From assembly GCF_040361195.1 (NCBI RefSeq), contig NZ_APNE01000005.1: a stretch of 64,000 nucleotides of DNA. One strand, written 5' to 3'. The DNA comes from Salinisphaera hydrothermalis (GTDB lineage: Bacteria > Pseudomonadota > Gammaproteobacteria > Nevskiales > Salinisphaeraceae). The position numbers and the translations under genes are program-made. This document shows positions 35,216 through 44,018 of the stretch, in pieces (position 1 is the stretch's first letter; each line of letters opens with the position of its first letter). Below the pieces are notes generated by a model, which was not told the DNA's origin, searched no databases, and saw nothing but the letters and a program-made list of their open reading frames with translations.

Positions 35216-35670
35216 CCTATACGCCGTCTAATCCTTTGACGTTACTAGTAAAACGATTGATCTTAGCCTTCCCCAAATTCGCTAATACTGCAACGTAAAA
35301 TCAATCAGTTAAAAACTGATACCCCACACGTCAGGCGACAACCCGTTTGCCCTAGGACTGTCGATCCGCGCCTCGAATCGCGCCTTGAGTGGATAGAGCG
35401 ATACCGACGCCTAAAACTGCGCCACGCAATGGCGGGAATTCTCTAGCTCTGATAGCCGCACTTTTCCCGCAGAAGGCCGTTAACCCTTGTACTACATATC
35501 CGAGATACTTAGAACCGGCTATGGCCGCACGCAATGTGGCAATGGGCGCCCTTTATTCAATGCGCCCTCTCACCACTCAGCAACGGACTAACCGACAATG
35601 TCGGACCACGACCCATAGCGGACAGGGCTACTGCTTCAGCGCACTTTGACCTAAAGATTATAGAAAACTA
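35216..35670. other. Gene-free left end of the island
   Basis: About 450 bases of AT-richer DNA between the tRNA fragment and the first island gene. ATCAGTT and AACTGAT (35304-35320) form a small perfect hairpin. A 60-codon frame on the minus strand (35352-35534) starts with TTG and has no ribosome site; I do not call it. The stretch could be the remnant of an attachment site and lost integrase region. Confidence 0.45.
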
Positions 35671-37254
35671 TTAAATCTGGATCGCATCTATTCCTGCTGC
35701 CAAGCGCTTCACGTGTTCACGATCACGAACATGCTTTTCACTAGCAGAAGTCATTTCTTCGATCCGGGCTTCAAGATCAGTCACCGCCTCATCCTTTGTC
35801 GCGCCAATAATTTCATGCGTTTCGACCAAAATCGCTGACGTAATATCGTTAGCGACACTCTCAATCGCTTGATGAACACCTAGTACTTGACGCCGCTGTT
35901 CTTCGTTTAGCTTGTCCTGCTCCGATGAGGCCGAGTAAACCTCATAAGCAGAGGTGGCTGCCGTAATAACCCAACCCGCTGCCTTTGCGCCTTTCGCCAG
36001 ATCACCTGCCCATTTACCTAAGGTTTTTTCCCAACGGCCCTTAACGCCCGGTATTTTCAACTTACGTAAGTATAACAGCCCCTTTTTTATCGTCTCCACA
36101 TCGAGATTCTTGGCTTGCGCAGCAACATTTTCCAAACCGGAGGCCGTCATTTGTCTCAACATTTCCGATTTTTTCGACTCAGGCGCATCATCATCAAATA
36201 GGTCCACATCCACATTCGAGACCGCAGTTAAATCTTCGATAATTCCCTCGCAACGCTCACGCAGAAACTCGGTCGTGGAAGCGACAACACGATCCGAAAG
36301 CTCTTGCATGTCCGCTTCGAGTTCTGCCTGCGACGACGCTTTGTCGATAACCTGTGCTATGTCTCGCTTTGCTGCCCGTATCTCGCCACGAACATGGTTC
36401 GCTACTTGCGAACGCAGCAAATCGTACTGACGAATGACCTCCCCTCTTTGATGTTGCAGCCGTCTTAACTCAGCGTTTTTTTCGCTATCTATATCTTTTG
36501 GAATAGCTTCCAACAGTGGTGCCACCAAACATTGGTGTACGTACTTGCGCAGACGATCGAGATAGTGATGTTCATCATCGAAGCGGCGCAGCCACGAGCC
36601 GAATTCCGTCTCGAACTCGACAATGCCCGAGTGCTCAGCCAAGCGATCCGCGCCCTTCAGTCGCGCTTTCATAGCAGTTTTTATATTGACAGGAGTAATC
36701 GGGATACCCCCTACGCGTGACAAAGCCACGCCGTAAATACCGGCATATCGCGCCATGATGTCGCTCAGACGACGCAATGCCTCGGGCATTTGTTCCGGGC
36801 CAAGCTCGTGATTGAAGACGATGAATACATGCTTGTCGCGAGCGATCATGTTGAACATTCGGTCATAGACGTCTTTTACGTCCTGGTCGCCTTGACGAAT
36901 AACAAATAAAACCAGTTCTGAGCGATTGATCTCCTCTTCGGTCACGGTCTCATGATCAATAGGTGCGTTAACCCCGGGGGTATCGAGAAGGTAGCAACCA
37001 TTCCATCTGTAGCGTTCGGCTTCTGCGGTCTCGGGAATCTCCCCAATATTCGCCACGTTTTCCGCGACCAGCGCGTTGATCAGACTGCTCTTACCGGCGT
37101 TATAGCTGCCGAACAACATGATCTGTAGCAAGGATTCGTTTTTTCGCGTCTGATGTTCCTGCTGCAATGTCTCGGCTTGACCGCGGCCCAAGTACTCGTT
37201 AGCTATACCAACGAGTCTATCCACATTCAGATCGATCTGTTCAATGGCATTCAT
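35671..37254 (-). CDS. Dynamin-like GTPase, LeoB-like
   Basis: A 527-residue GTPase and the last gene of a six-gene overlapping operon. The G1 loop is GSYNAGKSS at 49-57 and G3 is DTPG at 91-94, preceded by a LLDTPG strand; the following VLFVIRQGDQDVKDVYDR segment is typical of dynamin-related proteins. The C-terminal half is almost wholly helical with heptad character, and WEKTLGKWAGDLAKGAKAAGWVITAATSAYEV forms an amphipathic/hydrophobic patch that could touch membrane. I chose ATG 37254 (AAGG upstream, overlapping the preceding gene by 14 bases) over ATG 37275. The trio of GTPases recalls LeoA, LeoB and LeoC of enterotoxigenic E. coli and the dynamin-based Eleos phage-defence type. Base composition is clearly AT-richer than the core genome. 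Confidence 0.8.
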   Translation of the reverse strand: MNAIEQIDLNVDRLVGIANEYLGRGQAETLQQEHQTRKNESLLQIMLFGSYNAGKSSLINALVAENVANIGEIPETAEAERYRWNGCYLLDTPGVNAPIDHETVTEEEINRSELVLFVIRQGDQDVKDVYDRMFNMIARDKHVFIVFNHELGPEQMPEALRRLSDIMARYAGIYGVALSRVGGIPITPVNIKTAMKARLKGADRLAEHSGIVEFETEFGSWLRRFDDEHHYLDRLRKYVHQCLVAPLLEAIPKDIDSEKNAELRRLQHQRGEVIRQYDLLRSQVANHVRGEIRAAKRDIAQVIDKASSQAELEADMQELSDRVVASTTEFLRERCEGIIEDLTAVSNVDVDLFDDDAPESKKSEMLRQMTASGLENVAAQAKNLDVETIKKGLLYLRKLKIPGVKGRWEKTLGKWAGDLAKGAKAAGWVITAATSAYEVYSASSEQDKLNEEQRRQVLGVHQAIESVANDITSAILVETHEIIGATKDEAVTDLEARIEEMTSASEKHVRDREHVKRLAAGIDAIQI

Positions 37255-38947
37255 CACGCATACCTTGTTTCGCATTGTCGAGGTTCTTTTCGAAGAGTCC
37301 TATCTCAGACCTTATTTTGCTTGTGCGACAAGCCATGTCGGTTAGCGTTTCATGCCAAGGACTGAATGCGTTGGTCACAATTGAAGGCAATTTCCGATCG
37401 AGCGCTTTCAGCGTGTCGTTTACCGCTTGCGTAGCATCGACACCAACTTTTTGCTTCACAACGTCGGTCTCTACGAGCAAGGATCCGCCAGCCCCGCCCA
37501 ATAGGCCACCGAGCATTCCGCCAATTATGGCCCCAAGGGGGCCGCCCAATAGGAACCCAGCACCGGCGCCACCTATCGATCCCGCCGACGAAGACGCAGC
37601 CTGCAGGGCACGACCCGATACTTGCTCATATTTAATTTCTACGTCTTCAAATGTTCCGATATCCTCTTCATCAATTTGCACGAGAATGGTCTTTACATCG
37701 CCGACGAACTGCTCTACCGAGTCGCGAAGCTCGGCAGTCAACCGTTCAGTTACAAGGGTATTGATGTAAGTCGCCAGTTTTGCCCGGTCCTCGGTTTCTT
37801 TTAGCTCCTCGGCCCAGTCGTTGACCCGCTCCGACAGCTCCTGCCGTAGTTTCGACAATGTTTCCTGCCGCCGCTGTACCAGCGATACATGCTCACTTTC
37901 AATCCGCTTATCCAGATCAACAACAGCCGGCAGAAGCTGTTCGCGAATCACTTGCAGAACTGAATGTTCCAAGTAGTTGATTATTTGTTGGCGTGCTTTT
38001 TTCGGCTTGTAGTCCGCTGCCTGGTGTACCAAAGCCGCCGCTTGATCGAGCAGCGCGCTTAGCCCGCTCTCCTGCAAGTCCTTCGTTTCGCCTGACGACT
38101 TCAAATAAGCATGGACAGAGACTGATATCGGCCGACCAATCTTTGTCTGCTCGCCCACCTTTTCTTTTGCTCGTTTTAATACGTCGCCCTCCTGCAACTT
38201 CCGATTATCTGGCGATTTGTTCACCCACTCTTCGATAATCTCACCGGTATCATCAATATCTTCTTCTTTAAAATCGCTCTTAGTGATCAGCGGTAACAAA
38301 GGTTTGCCGCTTTTAATTTCAAGCATCAAGTCGTCGAGTTCCTGGACCTGACCAGGCGACGTAGAAGGCGTTAACCAAAGCACGGCATCGGCGCTGTCGG
38401 TAAAAAGTTTCGTGAGCTTGCCGTTCTTGTCAGTCACGGAGTGTAGACCGGGCGAATCCAGCAAGATCAGCTTCCCGCCTAATTCAACACCCTGAATTCG
38501 TGCCGTGGTTTCGGTCACGCCTTCCTTAAATGCTAGATCGGTGTCGACCACCTTACCTGCTTCGAGATAAAAGAAACGTACCCGCTCGGCAGGAAAAGTG
38601 GACGCGAGGTAGTTGCAAAATGAGCTCTTTCCCGCGTTTACTTTCCCAAAAACGAGAAAAATAACCTTGTCTGCATAGAGGTCTGCCAGCTCCCGAGTTG
38701 CTTGGCGCGCATCCCACGCCTGCGCACTATCTTTGATCGTGGCTGCGATCTGGCGCTCCATTTCTTTACCCGCTTTCACCAATGGATTGCGGCCATCCTT
38801 CTCACCGTGTATGGGCGAACTAGCGGTAACGTTTTCTATGAACTCGTCGCGGATGCTCATCAGCGTCGTTGCATCGGCACTTATACGCTGAAAGTTCTGA
38901 TTGAACTCCTCGACCGCGCGGGCAAGACTACTTGAATCTGCCATCAA
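37241..38947 (-). CDS. Dynamin-like GTPase with glycine-zipper membrane segment, LeoA-like
   Basis: A 568-residue large GTPase. G1 is GKVNAGKSS at 101-109, G3 is DSPG at 164-167 and G4 is TKSD at 222-225. A long helical stalk with DKRIESEHVSLVQRRQETL follows. Residues 452-492 form a Gly-rich hydrophobic stretch (AGAGFLLGGPLGAIIGGMLG) that should insert in a membrane as the paddle of a bacterial dynamin. Length and order of parts match LeoA (about 570 aa). It overlaps both neighbours, so its synthesis is coupled to theirs. A role in membrane remodelling or sealing during phage attack is inference from the family. Confidence 0.82.
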   Translation of the reverse strand: MMADSSSLARAVEEFNQNFQRISADATTLMSIRDEFIENVTASSPIHGEKDGRNPLVKAGKEMERQIAATIKDSAQAWDARQATRELADLYADKVIFLVFGKVNAGKSSFCNYLASTFPAERVRFFYLEAGKVVDTDLAFKEGVTETTARIQGVELGGKLILLDSPGLHSVTDKNGKLTKLFTDSADAVLWLTPSTSPGQVQELDDLMLEIKSGKPLLPLITKSDFKEEDIDDTGEIIEEWVNKSPDNRKLQEGDVLKRAKEKVGEQTKIGRPISVSVHAYLKSSGETKDLQESGLSALLDQAAALVHQAADYKPKKARQQIINYLEHSVLQVIREQLLPAVVDLDKRIESEHVSLVQRRQETLSKLRQELSERVNDWAEELKETEDRAKLATYINTLVTERLTAELRDSVEQFVGDVKTILVQIDEEDIGTFEDVEIKYEQVSGRALQAASSSAGSIGGAGAGFLLGGPLGAIIGGMLGGLLGGAGGSLLVETDVVKQKVGVDATQAVNDTLKALDRKLPSIVTNAFSPWHETLTDMACRTSKIRSEIGLFEKNLDNAKQGMRDECH

Positions 38948-39404
38948 TTTCCTCCAGGAATTCTAGAGCTTTCTCATACCCCAGAAGTTGTCGCTCGACG
39001 CGTTCTATTTTCTGCTGATGGCTTTGAAATCTGGCACTCTTGTAAAGGATGGATTTCGAGTCTTTAATCCCTAATAGGGTACGCGTGTACGGTGGTGTGC
39101 TGCTCATCGCAGCAAACTCGCCATTGGACATTAGTTCCGAAGTCAGCACGTCGCTCAATCCTGACGCGTCAGAAATACCGTATTTCCTAGCAAGATTGCT
39201 CGTAACCCGCTCGGTATATCTGCGCAAATTATCTTTCCTGGCGACAGCTTCGTTGCGTCGACGCTGACGCTCCAATTCGCGCTCTTTGGATTCAATTTGC
39301 GTACTCGACGACTGGCTTGAAGAACCACCAGGCGTCGATGACACAGATTTGGCTATAACCGCTATGCCTGCGGCGGCAGCACCACCTATCAATAAAGGTA
39401 TCAT
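38928..39404 (-). CDS. Small membrane-anchored coiled-coil protein of the dynamin operon
   Basis: A 158-residue protein with a single N-terminal hydrophobic helix (MIPLLIGGAAAAGIAVIAKSV), a Ser-rich linker, then a strongly charged helix (SKERELERQRRRNEAVARK) and a helical C-terminus. I do not recognise the family. The design suggests a membrane-tethered adaptor, likely for the flanking GTPases. It starts 9 bases after the small-GTPase stop and overlaps the LeoA-like start by 20 bases. Confidence 0.75.
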   Translation of the reverse strand: MIPLLIGGAAAAGIAVIAKSVSSTPGGSSSQSSSTQIESKERELERQRRRNEAVARKDNLRRYTERVTSNLARKYGISDASGLSDVLTSELMSNGEFAAMSSTPPYTRTLLGIKDSKSILYKSARFQSHQQKIERVERQLLGYEKALEFLEEIDGRFK

Positions 39405-39413
39405 CGGTTTCTC

Positions 39414-40256
39414 TTATCTCGACTCTAGAGATTCTGCGCGCATACGCACCTTTTCTCGCGCATTCTTCACCTCTAGTCCAAACTCTTTTTCAAACGCTTT
39501 CATGTCGGCCTTTGCAGTAGCTAGCGCCATTGACCGATCCTCAATGAGTTTCGTGAGCTCGACTCGCGCCTTGCGAACTAACCGTCGACCCTCTTTACGG
39601 CGCAAGTCTCCCACCTCTTTTTTCAGTTCTTGCAGATAAATCAGAAATTCTGGAATTCCGCTAATTTCAACGAATTTCGGTTTATCCTCGCGAACGCCGC
39701 GCGCGTAACGAACAGCAGATACGCTGGATATCCGAAGTTCCGGCAGCTGGCCCCGAATCTCTTTTTTTACTTGGTTAAGGTCTTCTAAGTTGACTTGGTC
39801 GATTTGAGAAAGAACAAGTATTAATTTACTGCGGTAGTTCAGGTCTTGGCGCATAAGCGTTCGATACAAGGCCATCTCGCTTTTATCCAGCTCCCCCGCT
39901 TTGACGTTATGGATTAGGCACAAGATATCAGCGCTTTCGAGCGCAGCAATCATCGCTTTCCGATCATCTTCACCGTGTACATCGGCATCTAGGCCGGGGG
40001 TATCGATCCAGACCACTCCGTCATGCTCAAATTCGCTAATGGTCTTGGTCTCGCGCTTGTCCGATGCAGCAAATCTTTCTTGACCCACCAACGCGTTCAG
40101 CAGGGTGCTTTTACCATGATTGTACTTGCCAAAAGCAGCTATCTTGGGGTTGTTGGTATCGGACAGCAGCACAGACAATCGCCCTAGATTCGTGGCTGAA
40201 TCGGGCAAAAGATCGGCAAGAGCCTCCATCTCTTCTTGCGTCGAGTTCGACGTCAT
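39414..40256 (-). CDS. Small dynamin-like GTPase, LeoC-like
   Basis: A 280-residue GTPase with G1 GKYNHGKST at 43-51, a Thr-containing switch (RETKTISEF), G3 DTPG at 85-88 and a LVLSQIDQV segment in place of classical NKxD. It lacks a large stalk domain and ends in a basic, charged helix. LeoC-type partner GTPases are similar in size. ATG 40256 overlaps the preceding stop as ATGA; an upstream TTG at 40271 is rejected for that reason. Confidence 0.8.
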   Translation of the reverse strand: MTSNSTQEEMEALADLLPDSATNLGRLSVLLSDTNNPKIAAFGKYNHGKSTLLNALVGQERFAASDKRETKTISEFEHDGVVWIDTPGLDADVHGEDDRKAMIAALESADILCLIHNVKAGELDKSEMALYRTLMRQDLNYRSKLILVLSQIDQVNLEDLNQVKKEIRGQLPELRISSVSAVRYARGVREDKPKFVEISGIPEFLIYLQELKKEVGDLRRKEGRRLVRKARVELTKLIEDRSMALATAKADMKAFEKEFGLEVKNAREKVRMRAESLESR

Positions 40257-40537
40257 AGCTTGACTCTCCAATTGGACGGCAAATCAGCCTCGGCTTGCAG
40301 TTGATTACATACTTCGGCGTTATGTCGGTAGTAACGTTGTAGCGACATCAAGTCGCTCGCGAAGGCGTCGTATCCTTCGTCGATCCGACATACTAGAGGA
40401 CGCTCGTCATAGACGGTGCAACCAATAGACGGTTCGTAGTAGATACAAACCCCATCACCACGGTCGAGCTCCGCCAACGCGTCGGAATTACCGAGTTTGT
40501 GGCAACAAAGTCCACAACGCGTACATGGGAAGGTCAT
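40253..40537 (-). CDS. YkgJ-family (UPF0153) cysteine-cluster protein
   Basis: A 94-residue protein starting MTFPCTRCGLCCHKLG with Cys5, 8, 11 and 12, and further cysteines in GVCIYYEPSIGC and LVCRIDE. This is the pattern of the YkgJ/UPF0153 zinc- or iron-chelating family, whose biochemical role is unknown. Embedded with ATGA overlaps on both sides in the GTPase operon, it is an integral part of that unit. Start ATG 40537 is set by the overlap. Confidence 0.82.
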   Translation of the reverse strand: MTFPCTRCGLCCHKLGNSDALAELDRGDGVCIYYEPSIGCTVYDERPLVCRIDEGYDAFASDLMSLQRYYRHNAEVCNQLQAEADLPSNWRVKL

Positions 40538-40932
40538 AGGTGAACAAGGGCCTCGCCTTGGACATACAGAGCCAGGATACCCCTCGCCCATTCCTTATAG
40601 ACGATGACCAAATTTGGATTGAGACCAAAGTGCTCGACGATTTGATTGAGCACCGCTTCTTCGGATTGATGGAAGTCGCCGTCCGAAAAAATCAGCGCCA
40701 TGATTTCCAACAGGACAATTCTCTTGTGACTCTCCTCTTCGAAGACTGACAGCACGGATACCAAATCGAAACTATCCCGGCTGTATTCCGTATCGTCTAT
40801 CTGCATTTCCATACAATACTTATCGATAATGTGCTGTTCTTTAGGGCTAAAATCGTCATCTACATCTGCCACATAATGCGCAAGCCGAATAAAAGCTTCC
40901 TTTTCTGCAAGCGGCAAGCGATTTAAAAACAT
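40534..40932 (-). CDS. TerB-like acidic helical protein, first gene of the dynamin operon
   Basis: A 132-residue, all-helical protein. The two acidic loops DVDDDFSPKE and SDGDFHQSEE, separated by about 50 residues, are the DxD-containing repeats of the TerB/DjlA-like family, which binds metal ions and is linked to tellurite and stress-response systems in other genomes. It is followed with ATGA overlap by the YkgJ-like gene. Its promoter should lie in 40933-41282, directly beside an IS3-family insertion. Confidence 0.8.
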   Translation of the reverse strand: MFLNRLPLAEKEAFIRLAHYVADVDDDFSPKEQHIIDKYCMEMQIDDTEYSRDSFDLVSVLSVFEEESHKRIVLLEIMALIFSDGDFHQSEEAVLNQIVEHFGLNPNLVIVYKEWARGILALYVQGEALVHL

Positions 40933-41282
40933 TTGATGTTTTCCAGTGTTGTCTAGTTGTTACCCGAGCAGAAGAGCCGAGTATTCTGGGTGGGAGTTTT
41001 ACCCCTTTGCTTCCGAACTCGAAGTACTAAGCCGTCCGAAAGCACGTCAGTCGGCACAGGCGACCTAGTGACCCCAGTCAAAAGGCCTGCGATGTGACTA
41101 GGAGAATTGAACGATGAACGACCGCCTTTACACACCACCCAAGCGAGTGGACAGAGCGCTAAAAAAATCGGTTCAGCTCGTATGGAAACAATGGTGTTAC
41201 AGCCGTTTACCACTCTATCGCCTTGCGACGAGATATCTTTAGTAGCTAAGGTCAATTCACTCACTCGACGCGGTTTGCACAT
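40933..41282. promoter_or_regulatory. Upstream region of the dynamin operon
   Basis: A 350-base stretch between the TerB-like start and the IS end. It must contain the minus-strand promoter of the six-gene operon unless the IS supplies one. Overlapping short frames on both strands have no ribosome sites. I see no clear operator. Confidence 0.4.
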
Positions 41283-41341
41283 TGAGCTGGACCCCATTGG
41301 TTGGACAATCCGCAGCGATTTCTAAGTGATGACCTGCCGGG

Positions 41342-42172
41342 TTAAGCCGCCTGCGGTAGCGGCTGTTCGTTGCAGTACACCCGATCGGGCGTGGCCCGAT
41401 CAAGACTCTGGTGATGTCGCTTGGCGTTGTAGAAGGCGAAGTAGTCAGTCAGGCCGACCCGCGCCTCTCGCCCGTTGTCGTAGGCTTTCAAATAGACCTC
41501 CTCGTACTTCACGCTGCGCCAGAGCCGTTCGATGAAGACGTTGTCCATCCAGCGCCCGCGGCCATCCATGCTGATCGTGATCTCATGGTCTTCGAGCACA
41601 CCGGTGAACGCGGTGCCGGTGAATTGACTGCCTTGATCCGTGTTAAAGAGCTCCGGCGGCCCGTAGCGCGTGATCGCACGTTGCAGGGCATCGACACAGA
41701 ACGCATCGTCGAGTGTGTTCGAGACCTGCCAGGCCAGCACCTTGCGTGAGTACCAATCCATGACGGCGACGAGATAGAGAAAGCCGCGGGCCATCGACAG
41801 ATACGTGATATCGCTGGCCCAGACCTGGTTCGGCCGGTCGATGGTCACCCCACGTAGCCGATACGGGTAGATCCGATGCCCGGGCGCCGGGCGTGACAAG
41901 CGCGGCTTCGGATATAGGGCCGTGATGCCCATCGTGCGCATCAGGCGCTGTATGCGCTTGCGATTGATCGCCAGGCCGTCTTCGTCGGCCAGCGCATCAG
42001 CGATGCGTCGGCTGCCCAGAAACGGCCGCTCCAGATGCAACGCGTCGATGCGCTGCATCAGCGTGTGATCGGCGTTGGAGATCGATCGGCATCGATAATA
42101 GACGGTCGAACGGGCGACACCGAGTATCGCGCATTGGCGTGTGACCGGAAGATCATGGTCACGATCGATCAT
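41342..42172 (-). CDS. IS3-family transposase OrfB (DDE integrase domain)
   Basis: A 276-residue protein with an HTH_21-type start (DLPVTRQCAILGVARSTVYY) and the rve integrase core. DDE residues are visible in WASDITYLSM, FNTDQGSQFTG and a closing VFIERLWRSVKYEEVYL (Glu). It overlaps orfA by four bases; in this family a -1 frameshift makes the OrfAB fusion transposase. It appears intact. Confidence 0.92.
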   Translation of the reverse strand: MIDRDHDLPVTRQCAILGVARSTVYYRCRSISNADHTLMQRIDALHLERPFLGSRRIADALADEDGLAINRKRIQRLMRTMGITALYPKPRLSRPAPGHRIYPYRLRGVTIDRPNQVWASDITYLSMARGFLYLVAVMDWYSRKVLAWQVSNTLDDAFCVDALQRAITRYGPPELFNTDQGSQFTGTAFTGVLEDHEITISMDGRGRWMDNVFIERLWRSVKYEEVYLKAYDNGREARVGLTDYFAFYNAKRHHQSLDRATPDRVYCNEQPLPQAA

Positions 42173-42471
42173 GGCCCGCCGCGCTTCGGGTCAAAGCGCG
42201 CGAGCCCGCGCTCCAAAAAATCATTCTCCATCGACAGCTCGCCGATCTTGGCGTGCAGGGCATCGATCTGGGCTTGGCTATCCGAAGCCGATGGCCCCTT
42301 GTCGAAAGTCTCGGTCGCGCCCTCGACCAGCTGGCGTTTCCACTGCGTGATCTGGTTCGGATGCACGTCGAACTGCTGGGCCAGCTCGGCGAGCGTCCGA
42401 TCGCCCGGTACGGCGGCCAATGCCACCTTGGCCTTGAAGGCCGATGAATGATTGCGGCGTTTGCGTCGCAT
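42169..42471 (-). CDS. IS3-family transposase OrfA (helix-turn-helix)
   Basis: A 100-residue protein with the TnpA helix-turn-helix (HSSAFKAKVALAAV, TLAELAQQFDVHPNQITQWK) and a C-terminal leucine zipper (QIDALHAKIGELSMENDFLERGL). It binds the IS ends. AAGGAG lies 7 bases upstream of ATG 42471. Overlaps orfB. Confidence 0.92.
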   Translation of the reverse strand: MRRKRRNHSSAFKAKVALAAVPGDRTLAELAQQFDVHPNQITQWKRQLVEGATETFDKGPSASDSQAQIDALHAKIGELSMENDFLERGLARFDPKRGGP

Positions 42472-42792
42472 AGATGCTCCTTGGCCGTATCCGGCCATTG
42501 TGGAGCAGATCATCACTTAGTGCTCTGTCCGAATTCTGGGGTCCAGCTCACGGCCCGCCGGGACGGCCGAGGTGGATCGCGTGACGGTGCGGGGGCTTTG
42601 GCGCCGTGAAAAGTGAGTTCGCTAAGCGACGGAGTGTTTCGGGAGCCTGCATGACGTTTTCACGATGGCATCGCTCTCTGACGCGAAATAATGCGATATC
42701 GCGTTTAAGTCGATCTTGACCAACGCTTCTCCGGCGTATCCTTAAAACGGATTCCGATTGAGGAATTGAATTGCTACATAGGAGATTTTTTC

Positions 42793-43197
42793 ATGCAGAC
42801 GGCCACCACCACCAACAACAACATCGATATCGCTCGAATTGTGAGTGCGGTCACCTCGGAGATCAATTTCCCCATCGATGGGGATTTCAACGATCCGTGG
42901 AATCGCGCATGGGCGAGCTTCCCGTCGCACGGCGTTGTTCAGTATTACGAGCACTCCGGATTAATGGCTCACGAGGATCCGGATCATTTCGCTGAGTTCA
43001 TGCTAAACACGTTGTACGAGGACTCGGTGATTGAGCTCGAAGAGAAGATAGACTCGCACTCACTGCTAGAGGACCAGAGCGACGAGGAAAACATCGATTG
43101 GGGGCGTATCTATCAAGCGATTCTGCAGTCGATCCATCAGGCCGATCGAGAGGAACTGCGACGGGAATTTCGTCGTTTCGCGGTCGAGTCTGGGTGA
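42793..43197 (+). CDS. Orphan acidic protein of unknown function
   Basis: A 134-residue acidic protein I do not recognise. TAGGAG at spacing 9 supports ATG 42793. It starts with a polar Thr/Asn run (TATTTNNN) and continues with FNDPWNRAWASFPSHGVVQYYEHSG and an acidic helical end. There is no signal peptide, membrane helix or catalytic motif. It sits alone between an intact IS and a decayed IS, so it may be cargo left from a larger unit. Confidence 0.65.
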   Translation: MQTATTTNNNIDIARIVSAVTSEINFPIDGDFNDPWNRAWASFPSHGVVQYYEHSGLMAHEDPDHFAEFMLNTLYEDSVIELEEKIDSHSLLEDQSDEENIDWGRIYQAILQSIHQADREELRREFRRFAVESG

Positions 43198-43276
43198 GTG
43201 CACCATCAAGAGCGTGCGCGCTTGGGCTTTGAAAACCGTATTTGGTTGAACGTAGGGGGATGAGCGAAGCACACCA

Positions 43277-43297
43277 GGGGGTCCAACTTGGACCCCC
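43277..43297. repeat. Left palindrome flanking the decayed IS1595-type transposase
   Basis: GGGGGTCCAA and TTGGACCCCC around a single C: a perfect 10-base inverted repeat with a one-base centre. The inner core GTCCAACTTGGAC is identical to the core of the palindrome at 44019-44039 on the other side of the transposase remnant. Confidence 0.8.
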
Positions 43298-43329
43298 TCG
43301 GCATGAATCTACTTGATTATGTACAAAGC

Positions 43330-43960
43330 TCAGCCCGCGTCAGTCGATGCTCGGGCCAAAGGGCGGTGGTGGCCGCCGCGCGTATCAGTCTGGGCAGGAT
43401 GGAACGTAGGTCGTATCGCCGATTGAAAGCGGTACTGAAACTCGGCCAGGTAACGCGGCGCATACTTGGCGAACTTGAACGCGTGATAGGTCCCATTGAT
43501 GGCCGTCTTCAGATTGCCCAGCATGATGTTGACCATCGGAATTCGGGGTGCCCGGCCGACGACCGACCGGAGCCGGTGACAATCGCGAGGTGGCTCGCCC
43601 CACTTCCGCGCGCAGCGCCCGAAACGCCGGCAGCCCGTCCGATACGGCGCCGGTATCCGCCGATAGCGCGTCGTTGGCCTAGCCGGCCACGGCGTCTGAC
43701 GTAAACAGCATACAGCGGATGACGATCTGATGGGGCTTGCGATCGTCCACGGTCGAGACCGCCATGACAAACGGGATCTTGTTGGGTGATCCCCGGCCGT
43801 GTTGGCCGGGCTCAGCGGCCCGCTCGCCGCCCAAGTACTCGTTATCGATCTCGACACGCCCGGAGAGCTGGCGGCGCGATTCGCGCTCGGCCATGACGGT
43901 CATGAGCTTGTGCTTGATGCCCCATACCCCACGCGCGCTCCCGCGCGTTCTCGTCTGGAG
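43330..43960 (-). pseudogene. Decayed IS1595-family (ISXO2-like) transposase
   Basis: Two frames on the minus strand carry pieces of one transposase. The upstream piece contains WGIKHKLMTVMAE and LSGRVEIDNEYLGGE followed by GSPNKIPFVMAV; the downstream piece contains NIMLGNLKTAINGTYHAF and FAKYAPRYLAEFQYRF, the C-terminal catalytic block. A frameshift and stops separate them, and the N-terminal zinc ribbon is missing. The element is therefore inactive. Confidence 0.85.
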
Positions 43961-44018
43961 CCGGCACAGTCGCTGAGCTCGAATGCCGAGAACGAAAAAT
44001 CAATGGGTTGCGAGATCG

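Larger units (their letters stand above)
41283..42550 (-). mobile_element. IS3-family insertion sequence, intact
   Basis: A 1,268-base element bounded by perfect 14-base terminal inverted repeats (TGAGCTGGACCCCA at 41283-41296 and its complement at 42537-42550). The ends are TG...CA as in other IS3-family elements, and partial similarity continues inward (TAAGTGATGAxCTGC on both ends). It holds the orfA/orfB pair of this family. No matching 3- or 4-base target duplication is seen (CAT on the left, CGG on the right), so one flank may have been rearranged after insertion. Confidence 0.9.

Noticed and set aside
35172..35245. Complete tRNA-Gly
   Set aside because: The D-arm and anticodon arm fold well, but no T-arm, acceptor 3' strand or CCA end follows; only a 5' fragment is supported.
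35352..35534. 60-codon minus-strand gene at the left end of the island
   Set aside because: It starts with TTG without a ribosome site and matches no family; a remnant is possible but unsupported.
40953..41325. Short overlapping genes between the TerB-like gene and the IS
   Set aside because: Two frames on opposite strands overlap each other, neither has a ribosome site, and one crosses the IS end.
43288..43704. Plus-strand gene over the IS1595 remnant
   Set aside because: It is antisense to recognisable transposase pieces on the minus strand and has biased Arg-rich composition.
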